DNA of 64,000 bases from Monarcha castaneiventris obscurior (lineage: Eukaryota > Chordata > Aves > Passeriformes > Monarchidae): contig JAMPIT010000230.1 of NCBI GenBank assembly GCA_026261815.1, positions 36,106,501 through 36,170,500 of the forward strand. Direction: 5' to 3'. This document shows positions 1 through 14,716 of the stretch, in pieces. Made by a program: the position numbers and the translations under genes. Under the pieces are notes generated by a model. It had not been told where the DNA came from. It worked only from the letters and a program-made list of their open reading frames with translations, and ran no database searches. Position 1 is the first letter of the stretch. Each line of letters starts with the position of its first letter.

Positions 1-1496
1 TCTCTCCTTTCACCACAGACATGAATCCCTAACCTACTAGCAAGGGTAAATAACCTTTTTTTATCTTTTTCCAGTGTCTTGCCCTCTTTCTCCTTTCTCT
101 CTTTCTTGGATGTCTGTGAAAGCAGGTGGAGCCTCCACGTGGAGGGACACAGACTTACTTTCCTCAACCGCCTTACTTTGGTTTATCAAACACAATGGTA
201 TTTCTCTTCTCTACTTTAGTTCTCCTATTGTTTTAGTCCAATTTTTTTTCCAATTCAGGTCTAGGCTGCCACGTGTAAACCATAAATACACCTTTATGTC
301 CAGGGAGGAAGAGCAGTAGGGATGGTCAGGTACTAAGTGTGCACTACCTGCTGTCGAACTGGGTAAGAGGTATTCTGGAAAACAAAAATTTTCTAATATT
401 CCTGGGCTCACTCTTGAATTTACCCTGGATAATTTTACAGAAAAGCTTTTTCATAGGTCTTTCTATAGAGCCAGAATTACATGAAAACTTTCCTGAATAA
501 GTTTTTATGCCCAGGCCAGGGCATACTCATATGGCCAGGACAACACTTAGCTATTCTTCCTGTCATGCTGCCGTGGAATTATACTGAACATTCCTGTAAA
601 AAAAGCTATGCAACCTAAGTACAGTAGGGTGACATAATTCTGAGCTCAAGTTGATGGATTTTTCCATTTGCAAGATTTTGCACAGTAATTCCTGATTAAT
701 TCTGAATGTTGAAATTAATGAGCTTATCAAATTAAAAAGAAGGAGCCAGGGCTATTCTTGTTCACCACAGTGTTTTGTGTTCCTTCTAGTATAAAATTAC
801 TTTTTGACCAACTATTTTAATCTATTTTCTACTGAAAGGATCTGCTGCTTCCAGTAAGACAGGAATACACTTCCCTGTAGCTGAAAACTGAGAGACAAGT
901 CTCCTCCACTCTCTCTCAATATTCCATGCAGGTCCCAGAGCAAACATACAAGTTGTCACTTTTTCAGTTTTGGGGAAAGCGGATTATTTTATCCTAGGAA
1001 TTCTACATAATCTGCTAAAAATGTCCCCTGCCCTTTCTACTCATAGGGGTATTAAGAGTGGCTATAGAAGATCCTGTGTTAAAGGCAATGGAATTAGGTT
1101 CACTGAGCAAGCTAAGAAAATTCTGAACTCATTTAGGACTTTACTTGTGTCACAGAAGGGATTCAATAAGCATCACAGAATATTTATTATTTTTCATTGA
1201 ACTCAATAAAAAATGCAAGCTACTAAATAAATCAGGTAAAATATTAGAACATTATGCAGAAGGACGTGTTTATGGGCTGATCAGACAAGGGCAGGAACTG
1301 GCTCACAGGACTGAAGCACACAAAATGTACAAGCTCAGCGGCACTGAGTACCCACCACCGCGATGCTGCAAGGATCTGCTCAAAGACTTTTCAACCTTTC
1401 ACCTCTGAAACAAGAGTGACCTGCTCCACCTCAGATTTTGGAAATTCTGTGGTGGCCTGTACCACATAAGAGCCTTTGTTGGTGCAGATGTGGATT
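1..1496. other. Non-coding stretch, no gene recognised
   Basis: AT-rich single-copy-looking DNA. The open frames here are all under 90 codons, overlap one another on both strands and show no recognisable domain, so I treat them as chance. No promoter-like GC-rich sequence or identifiable repeat was seen before the old CR1 fragment that follows. Confidence 0.6.
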
Positions 1497-1765
1497 TAAA
1501 AGGCCTGGAGGAACTCTTATGATAATCTGGTCTGACTTCCTGCCTGGCACAGCCTGTAATACCTCATGCAGCAATTTCTTTACAAAGCACAAGAACTTGT
1601 AACTCTACTAGAAGATATTTCAGAAGCAGATCTAATCTTGATTTAATTACTCCGAGTGATCTACCACATTCCTTTCTAAGCATTTCCAATGGTTAATTAC
1701 ACCCACGTTATCGTAATTCCAACGTGAACTCCTCTTCCTTATCTTGCCATGTTTTTGTCTGTTGG
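1497..1765 (-). mobile_element. Old CR1-type LINE fragment, 3' end, minus strand
   Basis: Read on the plus strand, this stretch follows the reverse complement of the 3' end of an old amniote CR1 family. It has the 'gtctgacttcctgc' segment near 1530, the 'cttgatttaa' segment near 1637 and the 'ccaatggttaattac' segment near 1686, in the expected order and spacing. The element's 3' end therefore lies at the low-coordinate side. It is strongly diverged and 5' truncated, with no open reverse-transcriptase frame left. The match is from memory of the family, so the edges are approximate to about 20-30 bases. Confidence 0.7.
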
Positions 1766-2328
1766 AGCCCTATCCCATCTCCCTACACTGATATTTTTAG
1801 ATACTAACCACATGACACCTCAAAATTCTCTTACCTGAGATAAACAGTTTGCCTGCTTGGCAAACCAAAACAGGGATTCCTGAGTCAATCCCACAGCATC
1901 TGTGGTGGTGTATTAGAGACAGCTTTTGACTAAAGAGACTAAACAAGAAAAGTCAATTCAAATGTGAGGGGAAGGCACCAAACATCATCTTTAATGAGAT
2001 TTTCCGGCTTCCATAGCACCCATTTGTATGACCTAGAAACTTGGGATGAACAGCACTGCGACCTGCATAGCTTCATTTTCAACCGGATAAATTCCAGCTC
2101 AAACTGGATCAGTAGTTACTAAACACTGCAGTTAACTTAGAAAGAAAGGGATGGCTGATGGCAGGTGGTTTTCTGCTGCCCATATGCCAAATCACAGAAA
2201 AATGACCTGGTACTTCTGCAGGCGCTGCCAAGGCAGAAATCCAGGAGTGAGCAATGTATACCCTAAAATACTTCCAGCTGTGACTCTGGTAAACAAAATA
2301 AGTAAATTTCCACTACTGCTGTCATGCT

Positions 2329-2353
2329 ATATTACTTAGGCATATTACTTAGG
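2329..2353. repeat. Short perfect tandem duplication, 13-bp period
   Basis: The unit 'atattacttaggc' occurs at 2329-2341 and again, less its last base, at 2342-2353. It is probably a replication-slippage product. No other role is visible. Confidence 0.85.
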
Positions 2354-5300
2354 TATTTGTATTACTGTAGCATTCAGAGGCTCCACATAAGGCTCCCTTG
2401 TGTTAGGTGATCAACTACAGACACAGCAAGTTTAATTCATTTTTGCAACGTTTGCCCAGTGCTTGTATGGCTGAATCCTGGTAAAGAGACAGAAGGAGGA
2501 CTTGTGTCCTTCCTGGATCACGGGTGCTGATGAGATCAGTGTACAAAGACTGCTCAGAACTAGAATTTCTTCTGGCATTTACTAAATCCCTGCACTACCC
2601 ATGTGGTTCTCAACACATTATAAAGTTCCTTAGCTTCATTAGCCCTATTCCAGAAGGGTTTTCAGTCCTTCTCACTGATTGGGTGAAAAACAGCAGCATC
2701 TTGTTGTCTCAGAGATGTATTATATAAGCACACACCTTTGAAGCTGCAAACAGATGCACATACTCTCCATGTATTAATACAAAGTAAGAATTGCAAAGAT
2801 AGTCTGCTATTTACACCACCATTTGTTATGACACCTCATTACTTTTTCACAACACTACTGTTTTTCCCATTAATACTTCACATTTCTACTCACTTGTGGT
2901 TTCTAGCAGTTTATAATTTGCATACCTTAAATGCTTTTTTTTTAAGCCTCCCTTCTTCCCTATTCCAAGAATGCCCCTCTGCAAACCAGAAACACAGTTT
3001 ATGCAGACATATCAACTTTTACTGATGTCAACAGCTTTAAAAAAAAAAATTCTGTTGAACACTCTTCCATTTGGAAGCTATTTGACTTGAAATAGGTGTA
3101 TGAAATGCAGCTAACAACTCTGCAAAATTTTACTTTAACCACTGATACAAAAAACCAAACCAGGCAAATTTGGGAGGAAAAGAAGTCAATAACCAACAAC
3201 ACTTCCCTTCCTCGGAATCTTGAGAATGGCTGTTACAATTGAAATATTTCCTGTGACAGAAAAGTAATTATATATTTTTGTAATGCTCTGAACAGGTTCA
3301 TATTTCAGCTGCCTGTCAGAACAACTTCCTATTGTACACCTGACTTTGTTATTTGACATAGATGCTTCATTTTCTAGGTGACACACCACACAGATGTCAG
3401 CATCCTCACTAGCAGTGGAAGAAATGGAAAGATAAAACCACTTTTTTAACACCCCTTGCAGTTGATATTGTATTGAAATATCTTCTTCTGCCTTTTGCCC
3501 ATCTAGCAGATGATACATAATCCATTTTGAGAATGCAGTTGAATTATGTTATATATAAGGGGAAATATTCACTGCTAGAGGAGTTCACTCCTCATTTATT
3601 TATTTAACTACATAAAAATTCACACCACCACATCTCAAAAGTCTGTGAACAAGCTACTTATTTTATCAGCATATCCTCTAATATTAAATTTTCAAACTGC
3701 AAGAAAATGAACATTTTCATTGACTGCATAGTGAAAACTATAGCATCTGCTGAAAAATTATTACCTGTAAATTCCTTACAGGCAAAAAGAAGTTTCCAAG
3801 TCTATGAAGGCATCTTATTTTGATTAAAGACCAAAGAATGGCTCAGTAACAACAACAACAAAAAAAGTTAAATGTTGTTAGATTCATTCTGCAATACTGT
3901 ACTCTTTCTTTTTTGTGCTTTGACATACTGAGCCACACTGAGATCTACTAGTGAAATGATGAAATCTACTGGTCTAGGATCTAGCCTAAAATGCCGAGCA
4001 TATTTGTTAAAATTATCTCCAATTAACTTGAATATGTTACTAAAGTGGAATAAAAAAATATCTTACCTTATTAGAGCTTCATTTTCTTTTCTTTCACTGA
4101 AAAGAGTAAAGAAATCTGTATTAAAGATCCATTTGCTAAAAAGAACCTTCTGAAGTTACAATTTTAGTTTCACTTCAATTAACACCAAAATTAAAAGGTT
4201 CTTTTTACCTAACTGCAGTAAGTCTCCCTTATTTTGTAGAGTTAAAAATTCTCCACACTCTGGAGTGGAGCCTTTATTTATTTGCCATCTTAATTAGCTG
4301 TTCTGAGCAAATATTTCAAATGCTTTGGAAATATAAATACAAACAACTGATCTCATCAATTCACCACTTAAACTACAGGCTGATTAGACACACTCAATAG
4401 GTTTATTTTCACTTCAAGCTGTATTTCATGAACAGTGTTTGTGTTTGTGTTGCCATTATTTTTACTGGACATTTGATATTTTCTATTATAAGACGGGTTT
4501 GCATTTCAGTATGCTCATTCAAAGAGTTTCTAAGCCTGGACATTTTTTTTTAGAAGTAGCTATTTTCTGCTCAACCCCCAAACAGGTAGGGTCAGTGGCA
4601 GTTTAGAAGAATGAAAGCATCAAGCTGTTTCAATAAACACCTACTTCAATTCAACCACTCTGTATGACACATTTGTCAACAATTTACCAACACACATCAC
4701 AAAATCAAAAACCAAAAAAGCTTTAAGAATACTCTGGAAAAGTTCAGGCATAACTCAGAACAATCAATGAATGTTGAGACCTGCAAAAATATTAATTAAC
4801 CTTTCATTTCTTTGTGAGTTTTGTTCAGTCCTTTATAACCAGGGAGAATTATTTGCAAGCATCAGCACTATAATTGGGAATTGAATTCTGGTAACTCTGA
4901 AGTAAATAGGTATTTTTTGTCACCAATGCATGCAAGAACAAAACCACACCTTTTCTCATTTCATTTTCTAAATTAGCATAATATACAGCATGAAATAGAA
5001 AATAAAAAGTCCAAGTCTAATAAAATTTGACAATTATTAGCAGTATTTGTTGAAAAGCAGAGAAAATCATGCTGAGTCACAGGCAAAGCATCTCAACCTC
5101 TAGCACTTTCTGTACACTTCATTAGCCATCAGTCAGTATGGTTAGAGATTTACAGATGAAGGGAAAACAAGGAGAGACCTTGTTCATCTTTGCCAAGGAC
5201 ATATTCGAAGCTGGGCCTCAAAGCATGCAATCAATGCAATGGTTGAAGAGATGAATTCTTTGCTCTACAGTGAAAATACTGTGATTTGGGGGACAGCAGG

Positions 5301-7626
5301 GTTAAAACAGAGTCTTCTAGGAATTAATCTGTCAATCTGATGGAAGCAAAGCTTAAGTGAATAGTAAAAGTGCCTCTTCCCTTCATTTAAGGTAGGGTCA
5401 CCTGATACTTTAGAGAAACCTATAAAATGAAACTATTTCACAAACGGAATAGGAAAACTTAAAGAGACACTCCTGGAGTGCAGTAAATCATTAGATTAAC
5501 CACCTATTTTGAGAAAAGGCATGAGATCCCATTTTTATGTGTCAGCTCATGAGAGATGACATTTACAAAGTCTGATTTCCCACAACAGAGTATCTGCCCA
5601 CGTGTACCTTTAAAGGAAGAAGAATAACTATAAGGTCATTTAGTTACTTAGTCAAACATAAAATCCTCATAGTTTAACTTTTCTACAGCTCCATCTGATA
5701 ATCAGCTATTAAAAGCAGGTATCAGTACCAGATTAGTTCACATTTACCTGTCTGGCTTCAGGTGTGGGTCATCCACAAAAGGTAATTTAAGAAAGATTTT
5801 GCATGCAGGAATCAAGGGACAGAACCAGTAAGTATTTCATCACAGGATGCTATGCAGGGTTTCAATAGGATTGAGCGGGATTTATTACAGCATGAGCCAA
5901 ATCCTTCTTACTTTTCTCATGCAAAACACCCATTGAAGCTAGCCAGAGTGCAACTGAGGACATATTACGTCTCTGATTCTCTATTACTCACCTGTCACAA
6001 TACTACTGTGGTCCACTGCACAAAGTTTATGGGACCAGAATGGTTCTTTCTGGGGAGAGATAGGAGTACCTTACAGGCTAGCCTGTTTAAACCATAAAGT
6101 ACAGAAGCAAGTCTGAAGAAGACTAAAAGTCATCCCGGACTTGTGACAAGATCCACAGATTTTAAAGCAAAGTATTTCTATGCTAGAAACACTCAACAGT
6201 GCAAGCTGCTTTGAAGCATATTTAATGCATCCTACATGCTTTCAAAAGAAGAATGAAAGCTTAGTTTGGCAGGGTTTATGACTCCCATGGAAAAAAAAAA
6301 AAAACACCCTAGCATGCCTAAAAAAACAATTTGCATAAGTTTTCCTTATCTGATCTAGGTGTTGATAACAGGACAAGCTATAATGAGGGCCATGAGCACC
6401 TCCTATCACAGGTTCTCACGGGCCCTGCTGCCTGTCTAGCCTGATGGTCTCAGTAGACATTTGTTCAAGAGGACCCATTACTATCTCCATGAGGTAGCAG
6501 GAAGTTTCTAGTCTCAGAAGATCTGGCTTCTATCCAAGTAGAGATAACTCCACTCCAGTGTGCCCAAAACAACACTGGATAAGTGAGGTTCAAGCATTCA
6601 AAGGTCCCTGTGGAAGACTTAACAGGTTCCCTGCCTTATCTGCCTTGGAGAACCTGGCAAAGACTTTCAAATGAAAATGTATCTCCTGTTAACTGCTTGC
6701 ACTGCCTTCATGCTTAATGCCTCCTTGCTTAGATGGAGGGGGAGAAAGCTACCAGAAAAAAAAAGTAAAAAAGTGAGGACATTTACATTGCAATATTCAG
6801 ATGTGTCATTTTTCTAAGCATATGCCTCTTTACAGTAAAAACTATACTTGTTGCCAGTCACCAAATGTGTTAACTTTGGACAGACTCTGGGAGGATTCCA
6901 CCAGACTGCCTCAAAGGCACATCAGTACCATTAAGTTAAACTAAGTAGACAACTGTCCACACTCAGTGACAAGAGGCTCTGTAAATTCAACAGGGTATTT
7001 ACTATTATCCTTTCAATCCAGGCAAAGAAAAAAGAAAAAAGAGAAAAATCTTAAATATTTTTTCAAGTTCCATCTTTTACAGAACAACTTATGAACCTTC
7101 TGAGTTTTATAAATACTGTAATTAACACCAAAAAAAATCCTATTGATAGAGATTGTTAAAACAATGTACTTTACTACTGAAGCTGTTCATGATTTTTCTT
7201 ACGGGAGACTCACCACTAACTTGTTGAACCATAGAAAACCAATACTGCTAAAATGGTCAGACAGCAGTATAGATGCAGACAAAAATTTCCTACTTTAACA
7301 CACAGAAAATTACTGACTGCATGGAGTTGTGCAAATAAACATGTTTCTTTTGTTTCAGTCATTACTATTTCACCTTTTTTGTTGTATGGTGAAAAACTGA
7401 AGATACAGAAACACAACTTGTCATTGGGTTTGATAAAATAAAATATGGGTTAGATCCCTGTAAGGAATACACCCAATTAGCTAAAACAATTTATTTCCAT
7501 ATGATCCAACACTTATCCAGTACACAGTAGGAGAAAAGATATCCAGATGCTCTTCAGAAAATTTAGATATAAAGTATATATTCTGCCTAAGTATTTGAAC
7601 AGATACCAGATTAGGGATGAGGGCAG

Positions 7627-7654
7627 TACTTTTCTTCTTATACTTTTCTTCTTA
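7627..7654. repeat. Perfect tandem duplication, 14-bp period
   Basis: The unit 'tacttttcttctta' is present twice back to back (7627-7640 and 7641-7654) with no mismatch. The lack of divergence suggests a fairly recent local duplication. Confidence 0.9.
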
Positions 7655-10600
7655 TCCAACCAAATCCCATTCATCCTATTAAAACTTACTTTCAAGCTCC
7701 TGACACCCATTGCAGACATCTTCATTTAGAAAAAAACAAGTTACCAAAAGATGGAAAGCTATTCAGTCCTCTAGACAGATTTACCACCACTCCAGAATTT
7801 TTTTCAGTTTGCTTTTTTAGTCCCTGCAGGATGCTCTGGTGTTCAGAGGTCCACAAAGAGACTGACTGAACAAAGTAACTACAATTTCTTTTTTCACAAA
7901 AGATCCCAGAAAGCCACCCAGGCCTGAAAAAGCCATAGAGTTCTCATTCCATCAGAGCCAAGGAAGGAAAAAGAAAGGAGTGGGGGATGAGCAATGTTGA
8001 CCAGGAGATAAAATTAATTCTTAAAGCTGCTCCAGTAAGTTTGGCTTTCAGTTCTTCTGTTAAGCAGCTCCTAGTAAGAATTAAAAGCATGTCAGTGGAG
8101 GTGGAGTAAAAAAAGAACAAAAAATGTAGGGGGAAGAAAAAGACAGCAGGGAAAAATCTCACTGACCTCCCTTAGCAAAGCTCTTCCCCAGGATGCAAGG
8201 AACTCTGCTGGCACAGAAAGTTAATTTAATTCTTCCGGCCCCACCAGTCTTGACTCAAGGCCATTTGATTTCACAGCTCCAGTACTTGCAGTAGCTAGCA
8301 AGTTGTGCCATGCACTCTGCAGAGTGAAAAGCCATGACTGCAGCATGCCGAAGTCTAATCTGTGACAGGCATTCCCAGTTATGGAACTCTACACGGCATG
8401 CCTCGGACTGCTGGGTGCTGCGAGGCAGCAGATAGGCCTGTGTGCACAGTCTAAACTCTGGGACCTAGGGGTGCATCCTGAGAATGTTTACTACCTGTAC
8501 AATGCTAATCATGATCAGCATGTGGGTATTTGCTGTCTGCAGGATAAAAGGGCAGAAGAAAATCTGTGTTTAGGTTGGACAGCAAAGACAAGATCATAGT
8601 CGGGAGGCAGAGAACTCATAAAACAGTTCCATTTAAAGCATACATACAGATTAAAAATTAACCACTGTTGCCAAAAAACTGCACATAACCCCACCCACAG
8701 CTGTACCTGCCTACGTAGGGACTGCCAAATGCAAGTGGAATATGCACTCTGTGCTCTGCTGCCCCACCAGCATGACCAGCCAAGAACCACCATCTCACAT
8801 CTGTCCTGCTCCCTAAGAAAGTGCCCAAGAACGAGTCACCATTTATTATTTCTCTTGATGACTGGCTGTCCTAGAAATCAGGGACCTCAATGATTTTTTG
8901 GAAGCTAGTCATCCTCCTGGGTCTAAGATGTTTTAAATTTCAGCCAGGTAGCTTGACCCAACTGTTCAGAGGTGGAATAATGCTGAAACAAAAATCACTG
9001 TTGCTACTGCTGTATGCTTGTTGAAACCATACTAAAGAGCTAAAAACTAAAGCTGCTTTACTGAAAATGCTACAAATACGCTGTCCAGAAGCTATTATCC
9101 TCTCCAGTAAACGATGAGTCCACAGATTGTAATATCTCCAGCCCTGTTTTGCCAGCATTTCCATTACAATTCTCTGTTTTAATGAAGAATTAACAAGATT
9201 AAATACACTTTGGCTAGTAGACCTTCAAGTTCTATTACAGTACATTGCATTTACATTAGAAATGTTAATGTCACAATTCTTCTTGACTTCGAAAAGTACA
9301 ACGATAAATTAATTTGCTTTTAAAATAAAAACCATACCAAAAAATAGTTATTTGAAGTCTTCAAATTTATCCCACTACTTTTTATAGAAAAAGTACATTA
9401 TTAATGCCATTAAAAGGAAAAGCTAATGCACTTTTGTAATGTAAGAATTAATTGAATTCAAGAGAACTAAGCAGATGCCAGAAAAGGGCAGCTATTCTCT
9501 CTGTACATAACATAATCATATGCCCTAAACCCAATTATTTTCTTGCTCTGAAAGGTATTTAAAGATGTCATCTCCATAGGGCCTGGCCCAGTGCCATGGA
9601 AAGCACAACAATGCACACTGTAGCCAGTGAGAAACCCTGCATTCCCCTTAGGCTTGAAAACCTTGTGTAGGACCAAAAACTCAAGCGTGGAAAGCATCGG
9701 GATGTTGAAAACAAGCCTTCATACATATTTCTTGACTATTGATTTTCATCAAAACTTAAGAAAACCAACCAACTAATAGTCAAATCTAAAGGGGAACTTT
9801 CAAGATTTATACACGATGTATGATGATGGTGAAATGGGAAGTTTTGGGAACTCGGGGGTATTCATCCCACGTGTGTTTAACCATATACTGCAGTTATTGG
9901 TGTAAGTCACCACTTCTGAGATTGATGGTACAAACAGCACTCTGGAATTTTCTCCTCTCCTCCTCCAGCTTACTGAAGAGGAACCCAGGGAGCAGATACG
10001 CTGAGACAGCCAAAACAAGGTTTCTTCAGCCATTCAATCATCCTTAGATTCAGACTGCTTTACACCAGATGCCTGATTTTAATCATTGTCCATATGTCTG
10101 AGTAAGCATAAAATACTGCAGAGATGAGACTTGGACCTTCATTTTTCTTCTCAGAAAGCATACACTTTTCTGCTTATAATGACCCCAGTGACACATGAAT
10201 GATTATGATTTGCTTAATATTGTCCCTGGTTTGTCTTCTGTGAGATGGCTGAATTTAAAAACTGGTATCTTGAAGGACAAATGTACAGTAAGTATCGCTG
10301 CATAATATCCCCAGCCAGTAAAGTTCATTATTGAGTCCTAGAATAAAACATGACAGACTCTGTTATGTTATCTTTTCCAGGGTGTCACTACCAACCCAAC
10401 ACATCCTAGAACTTCATAAATCCTGGCTGCCTTCAACTCATGAACATGTATTTTTTTCCCCCCACTGCTTCTTCTAATAACTGGTGTTGTTCTGTTCTTC
10501 TTGGGATGGTGGATGACAACCATCACACCTGCACACCAGAAGGCAGATGTCAGGGTACTTCCATCCAAAACTAAAGCAAGTTCCATGAAAGCAAAGGCAT

Positions 10601-13600
10601 AAAACATGCATCCAATGGAGGCAAAATATGGTGAACTGGCCTGCACCACATTAACTGCTTTGAGTTTAGGATCTTTTTCTGTTACATTTCTTTCTTCTGT
10701 TTTTTTATTACCTGTATAGCACATGCCGTCATTTAAATCCTATGTATAGCATGTGTCCCAGTAAATTGTCCCAGTGCAGTTCAGACCTGTGGCACAGACC
10801 GCATGATTTGACCAAGAAATGTCCTTAAGCTCCACACACATTTTGAAAGCTATGAAAAATACCCAAAGAATAAATAAAATGGAAATCTGACATTTGAAAG
10901 TCAGTGAAAGCAAGCTTAAAGAGGAGAGTAATTTCTTCTTATTTATGGTACTCTAAAGATTTTAAGGTGTGTTGTACAACAATGCTGTATAATCATCAAG
11001 CCCACAACTCTGCTGGGAAGTGTTTTTCAAATGGCAGTTTTGGTTGCCTATAGAAGAAACAATGAAATAAAAAGAAGTATTTCTTAAAAAAGGCTTTGGA
11101 AAATGTCTCCCTGTCCCCAGTATATGGAGCAAATATAAATCTTCACTGAAACTGAGTTATATTTCATTAGTGTCTGCAGCTGCCTAACTTCTCTTCATCT
11201 TCTGTGGAGCGATAGTGGAAAATATTGTTAGTGACAATGACATCATTTGCTAGTGATAACCAACTATGAGTAAATTTAAAATATTGTTGAATCAAGGTTT
11301 TCTGGCTAAGGTAACAGGATAAAAGCCTTAAGAAACTATTTGCTTTATTTTCTGGAGCAAAGGTCAAGCATGCTGAAGCTCCAGCCATTTTTTTGAAAGG
11401 TGGAACAGGGCTAAATTCCAATTAAGAGACAAACTGACAGAGTAAGATATTTGCTTAGGAGTTATGTAGTAATGTATCAAAGCAAATCCATTCAAATTGC
11501 CTTTTGTGTTTATTTCTATCAAAGGAAAACAGAACAAAAAAATCTATCAAAGTATTCAAATTCAAAACTGCCTTCATGCACGTTGAAAACCTTGGAATGC
11601 ACAACTAGCAGACAAGGGGAAAGTGGTATTTTCCCCGCTTTGGATGCTCCATAAAAAGGCTTCATTTACACTTCTGTATCTTTAGAAAGATGGTGGTATT
11701 TGCTTGTTTCTTCCAGCGTATCAGAGATAATACTCAGCTGCTGGGTTTATGAGGTACTTGCAATTGTTACTCAACAGACAAATCCTTTGTTATAAAGACA
11801 GAACAAATAATGGGGATTTACAAAGCTGTAATTATACTGAGGGTTTATGCGTAAGGATGTATTAAAAGAAATACTATAAGCAAAATAAATTTTTTTTTAA
11901 ATAAATCCTCTGAGCATTATCACCACTTATAGTAAGGGATCTTTTACCATAAAAGGGATTTTAAATGCGTATCATCCCTACAGGATGCCTGCAGACTCTG
12001 CCAAGCTCTCCTACTAGGCTGAAGCTGGTAGCATATACCTGTTTTACGGTTAGCAAATGATGCTGAACGAGCAGAGCAAACCTGGAGCCCAAAACAAACC
12101 ACACTAAAGGCAGAGGATGTACTCCAGCAACCAGCCAAAGCATGTCAGCTGCTGCAAGCCTTGGCAGTGAGTCGGGAGCAGAGATGGAGAGGTGGAGCGT
12201 GCCGTCCCCAGCAGCACAGGGTGGCTGCATGACAGGCACGAGCAGAGCCACGGGGCCAGGAGCCCGGCCCGGCTACAGACCAGGGACACCAGCACGTGAG
12301 TGACAAGGCACCCATTCCCTAACACACCACCAAGGACAAAGACCACATTCTTGCCTCTGCTCTGGTCCATCTGGTCGTGAAAGGCTCTTGGACACAGGAG
12401 CAGGACGCCCTAAAACATGGAGGATGCAGCCAGTATTTTGGATCTCCTGTTTCTCCAGCAGCTTCCTGAGGACAGGTGTTCCCAATGCACCAGAGACCTG
12501 TGGCTGGTTGCACAGCATTCCCCAGGAGACCCACTCCAGATACAGCTGTGCCCTGAGGATGCTTTGAAGCTGGCTGCAAGCCAGCTTGTCCTAACAGTGA
12601 GGAAACACAAAAGCAAAGATGACTTCAAGCATCCCACTGTCACTATTAAAGATGATGTTCTGCTTGACTTCAATATATTCCATGAGCAGAACGTAGCTGA
12701 GAAGTTATTTTCCCATATGATGCACATTTTTTTGTTTAGCAATGGCCACCACAGTTTCTACTGTTGTTAAGTCAGAATGATTTCTACATCTCCTCACAGT
12801 AAAACATTAAGCTGGGAATCACAAAGTCAAAACATTTTATATAAATTTAATCTGAAATTGTTCCGACCTTACTGGCTTTTTGGTAAACTGAAATAGGAGA
12901 ATCTGACTGTTATTCAAGAAAATATAGCAAATAAAATTGGAATTACTTTCCCAAACCTCTTCTCTAAGATCAGTGATTCATTTTCCTAGTTTAGATTTTT
13001 AAAATAATTGATTATTGGTATCAGTAACATTCAATTCTGTATTGAATTTTTAAGGTTACACTTGAACACATCAGAACGGTTGCTAGGGCAATGTATGACC
13101 AAAAAAAAATCCACTACTTTATTATTAATTGCTTTCATGGAGGCAGGCACTATGATTAATTAGATGGTCAAGGGAATTCCAGATCCATGCAGAAGACATC
13201 AGTTGCACTAGTAACATGTTTCCCCTTATTTTTTATAATATACTAATTACAATGTTTTGACTTCTGGCATGGGTCCCTGAACTGAGCTGCAGGAAGGCAG
13301 TACGACAGGAATGCACAGGGAGGAACAAAGTGGTAGGAGGCACTCGGAGCAAACCCAAGGTGTAAGGGGGCTGAGCAGTCCCAATTTGACTGGAGGGAGG
13401 AATGGGCATCACCTCTATTATCCTTCCACATCAGCATAGAGCTGGTGGTGATAGGAGGTGCTCAAAGCCTGCTGCAGAGGAGAGAGACGGGGAAAATAGG
13501 GGACAGAGGCAGAGGCTCAGAGTCTTCCATCCTGATCCCTCTGATGTATGATTCCATGTCCATAGGAAATATTAAGACAAAGAATATTCTACTTTCTCTC

Positions 13601-14716
13601 TTACCCATTTCATTTAGAAAACGTTTTCATACTTTTGCTACATATAATATTTCAACTTTGGTGTTTGATCCTGAAATTAGAAAAAAACAATCTATGATTT
13701 TTGTATTTGGGATCAGTCATATGGACTACGTAATGGAAAAGCTCTATAATTTATCTGAACCATTATTTTATTTTGTTCTCTCGTGGTTCCAATTGTTCAT
13801 TGTTAATTAGATCCAGCCACAACAACTCATTGTGCAAAAGGCATACTCTGTTTTAATCAAGATGTTGGACAGCATTTTGGATGGCATCTTTAAAAACTTG
13901 GACAGAACATTCTGTGGTTTCCTCACCGAGGAAGAATCAAAATGATTAACTATGAATGCATCTTCCACTGGATGCTAACACTAATTATCAGGTTATTTTG
14001 ATTCTTGTTTCATGGAACTACTTTAGATTTCCTTCTGTTTTGTACCTGCTTTCTTCACTCAGAACAGTAATGAATTGAAAACCTGACCCATAGGTCACAT
14101 CCATGGTGAACTTCTACGTAATTTTTTCATTTCTGTTTTATGCCGTGAAGAAAGTGATGCTGTAAACAGAAAATGTGACTTACAGTTTCACCTATTTGAA
14201 ATCAGACCATTTTATTTATAATGTTCAAATTATTTTCCCCACTGTTTTAGCAGTTCAGAGAAATTGGCCAGTATTTGGGAACGAAACACACCAGCAAGCT
14301 CATGCTCATGGAGTGTCTTCATAGATGTATTTTGGTGACAAGGGTCAGATTATCCTCACAAGTAGTTACTGATGACAAAAATCTGAAAAATGTTTCCTTG
14401 GCAGAAATAAACACAGCACACCACTTTTATCTATCAATAATAAATTGTCATTCAATGAAACTTTTTATTCTGGTGCTGCTGTTTCAAGAGCCCTTGCTAG
14501 GTTTTACATCCTGCTCTGTAAGATTTAGTTATTTCCTTTATGTCAGGCCACTCAGAAACTTCCTTCCTACTGTCTCCCCCCAATACAGCCCCATGGAATC
14601 ACAGACTGACAAACTGATAGGTTTGCTCTTGCCTAATCACCTGTTTGTAGCAGCTCCATCACCAAGTAAAAGCAAAAAAGGAGAAAGTAGTGCTGTTTAT
14701 CATGTTTGTTGGCACA

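Larger units (their letters stand above)
1766..14716. other. Long AT-rich non-coding stretch, no gene recognised
   Basis: About 13 kb with no exon, RNA gene or named repeat that I can support. The longest open frames are 110 codons (3186-3518, minus), 118 codons (10368-10724, minus), 117 codons (12417-12770, plus) and 121 codons (13445-13810, plus). None shows a known motif, a convincing splice context or a codon pattern that sets it apart from chance. The part at about 12.1-12.6 kb is somewhat richer in G+C than its surroundings. This is most simply intron or intergenic DNA. Confidence 0.6.

Noticed and set aside
10368..10724. 118-codon minus-strand frame with a hydrophobic middle
   Set aside because: The hydrophobic stretch could suggest a membrane segment, but there is no homology I recognise and no splice or promoter context.
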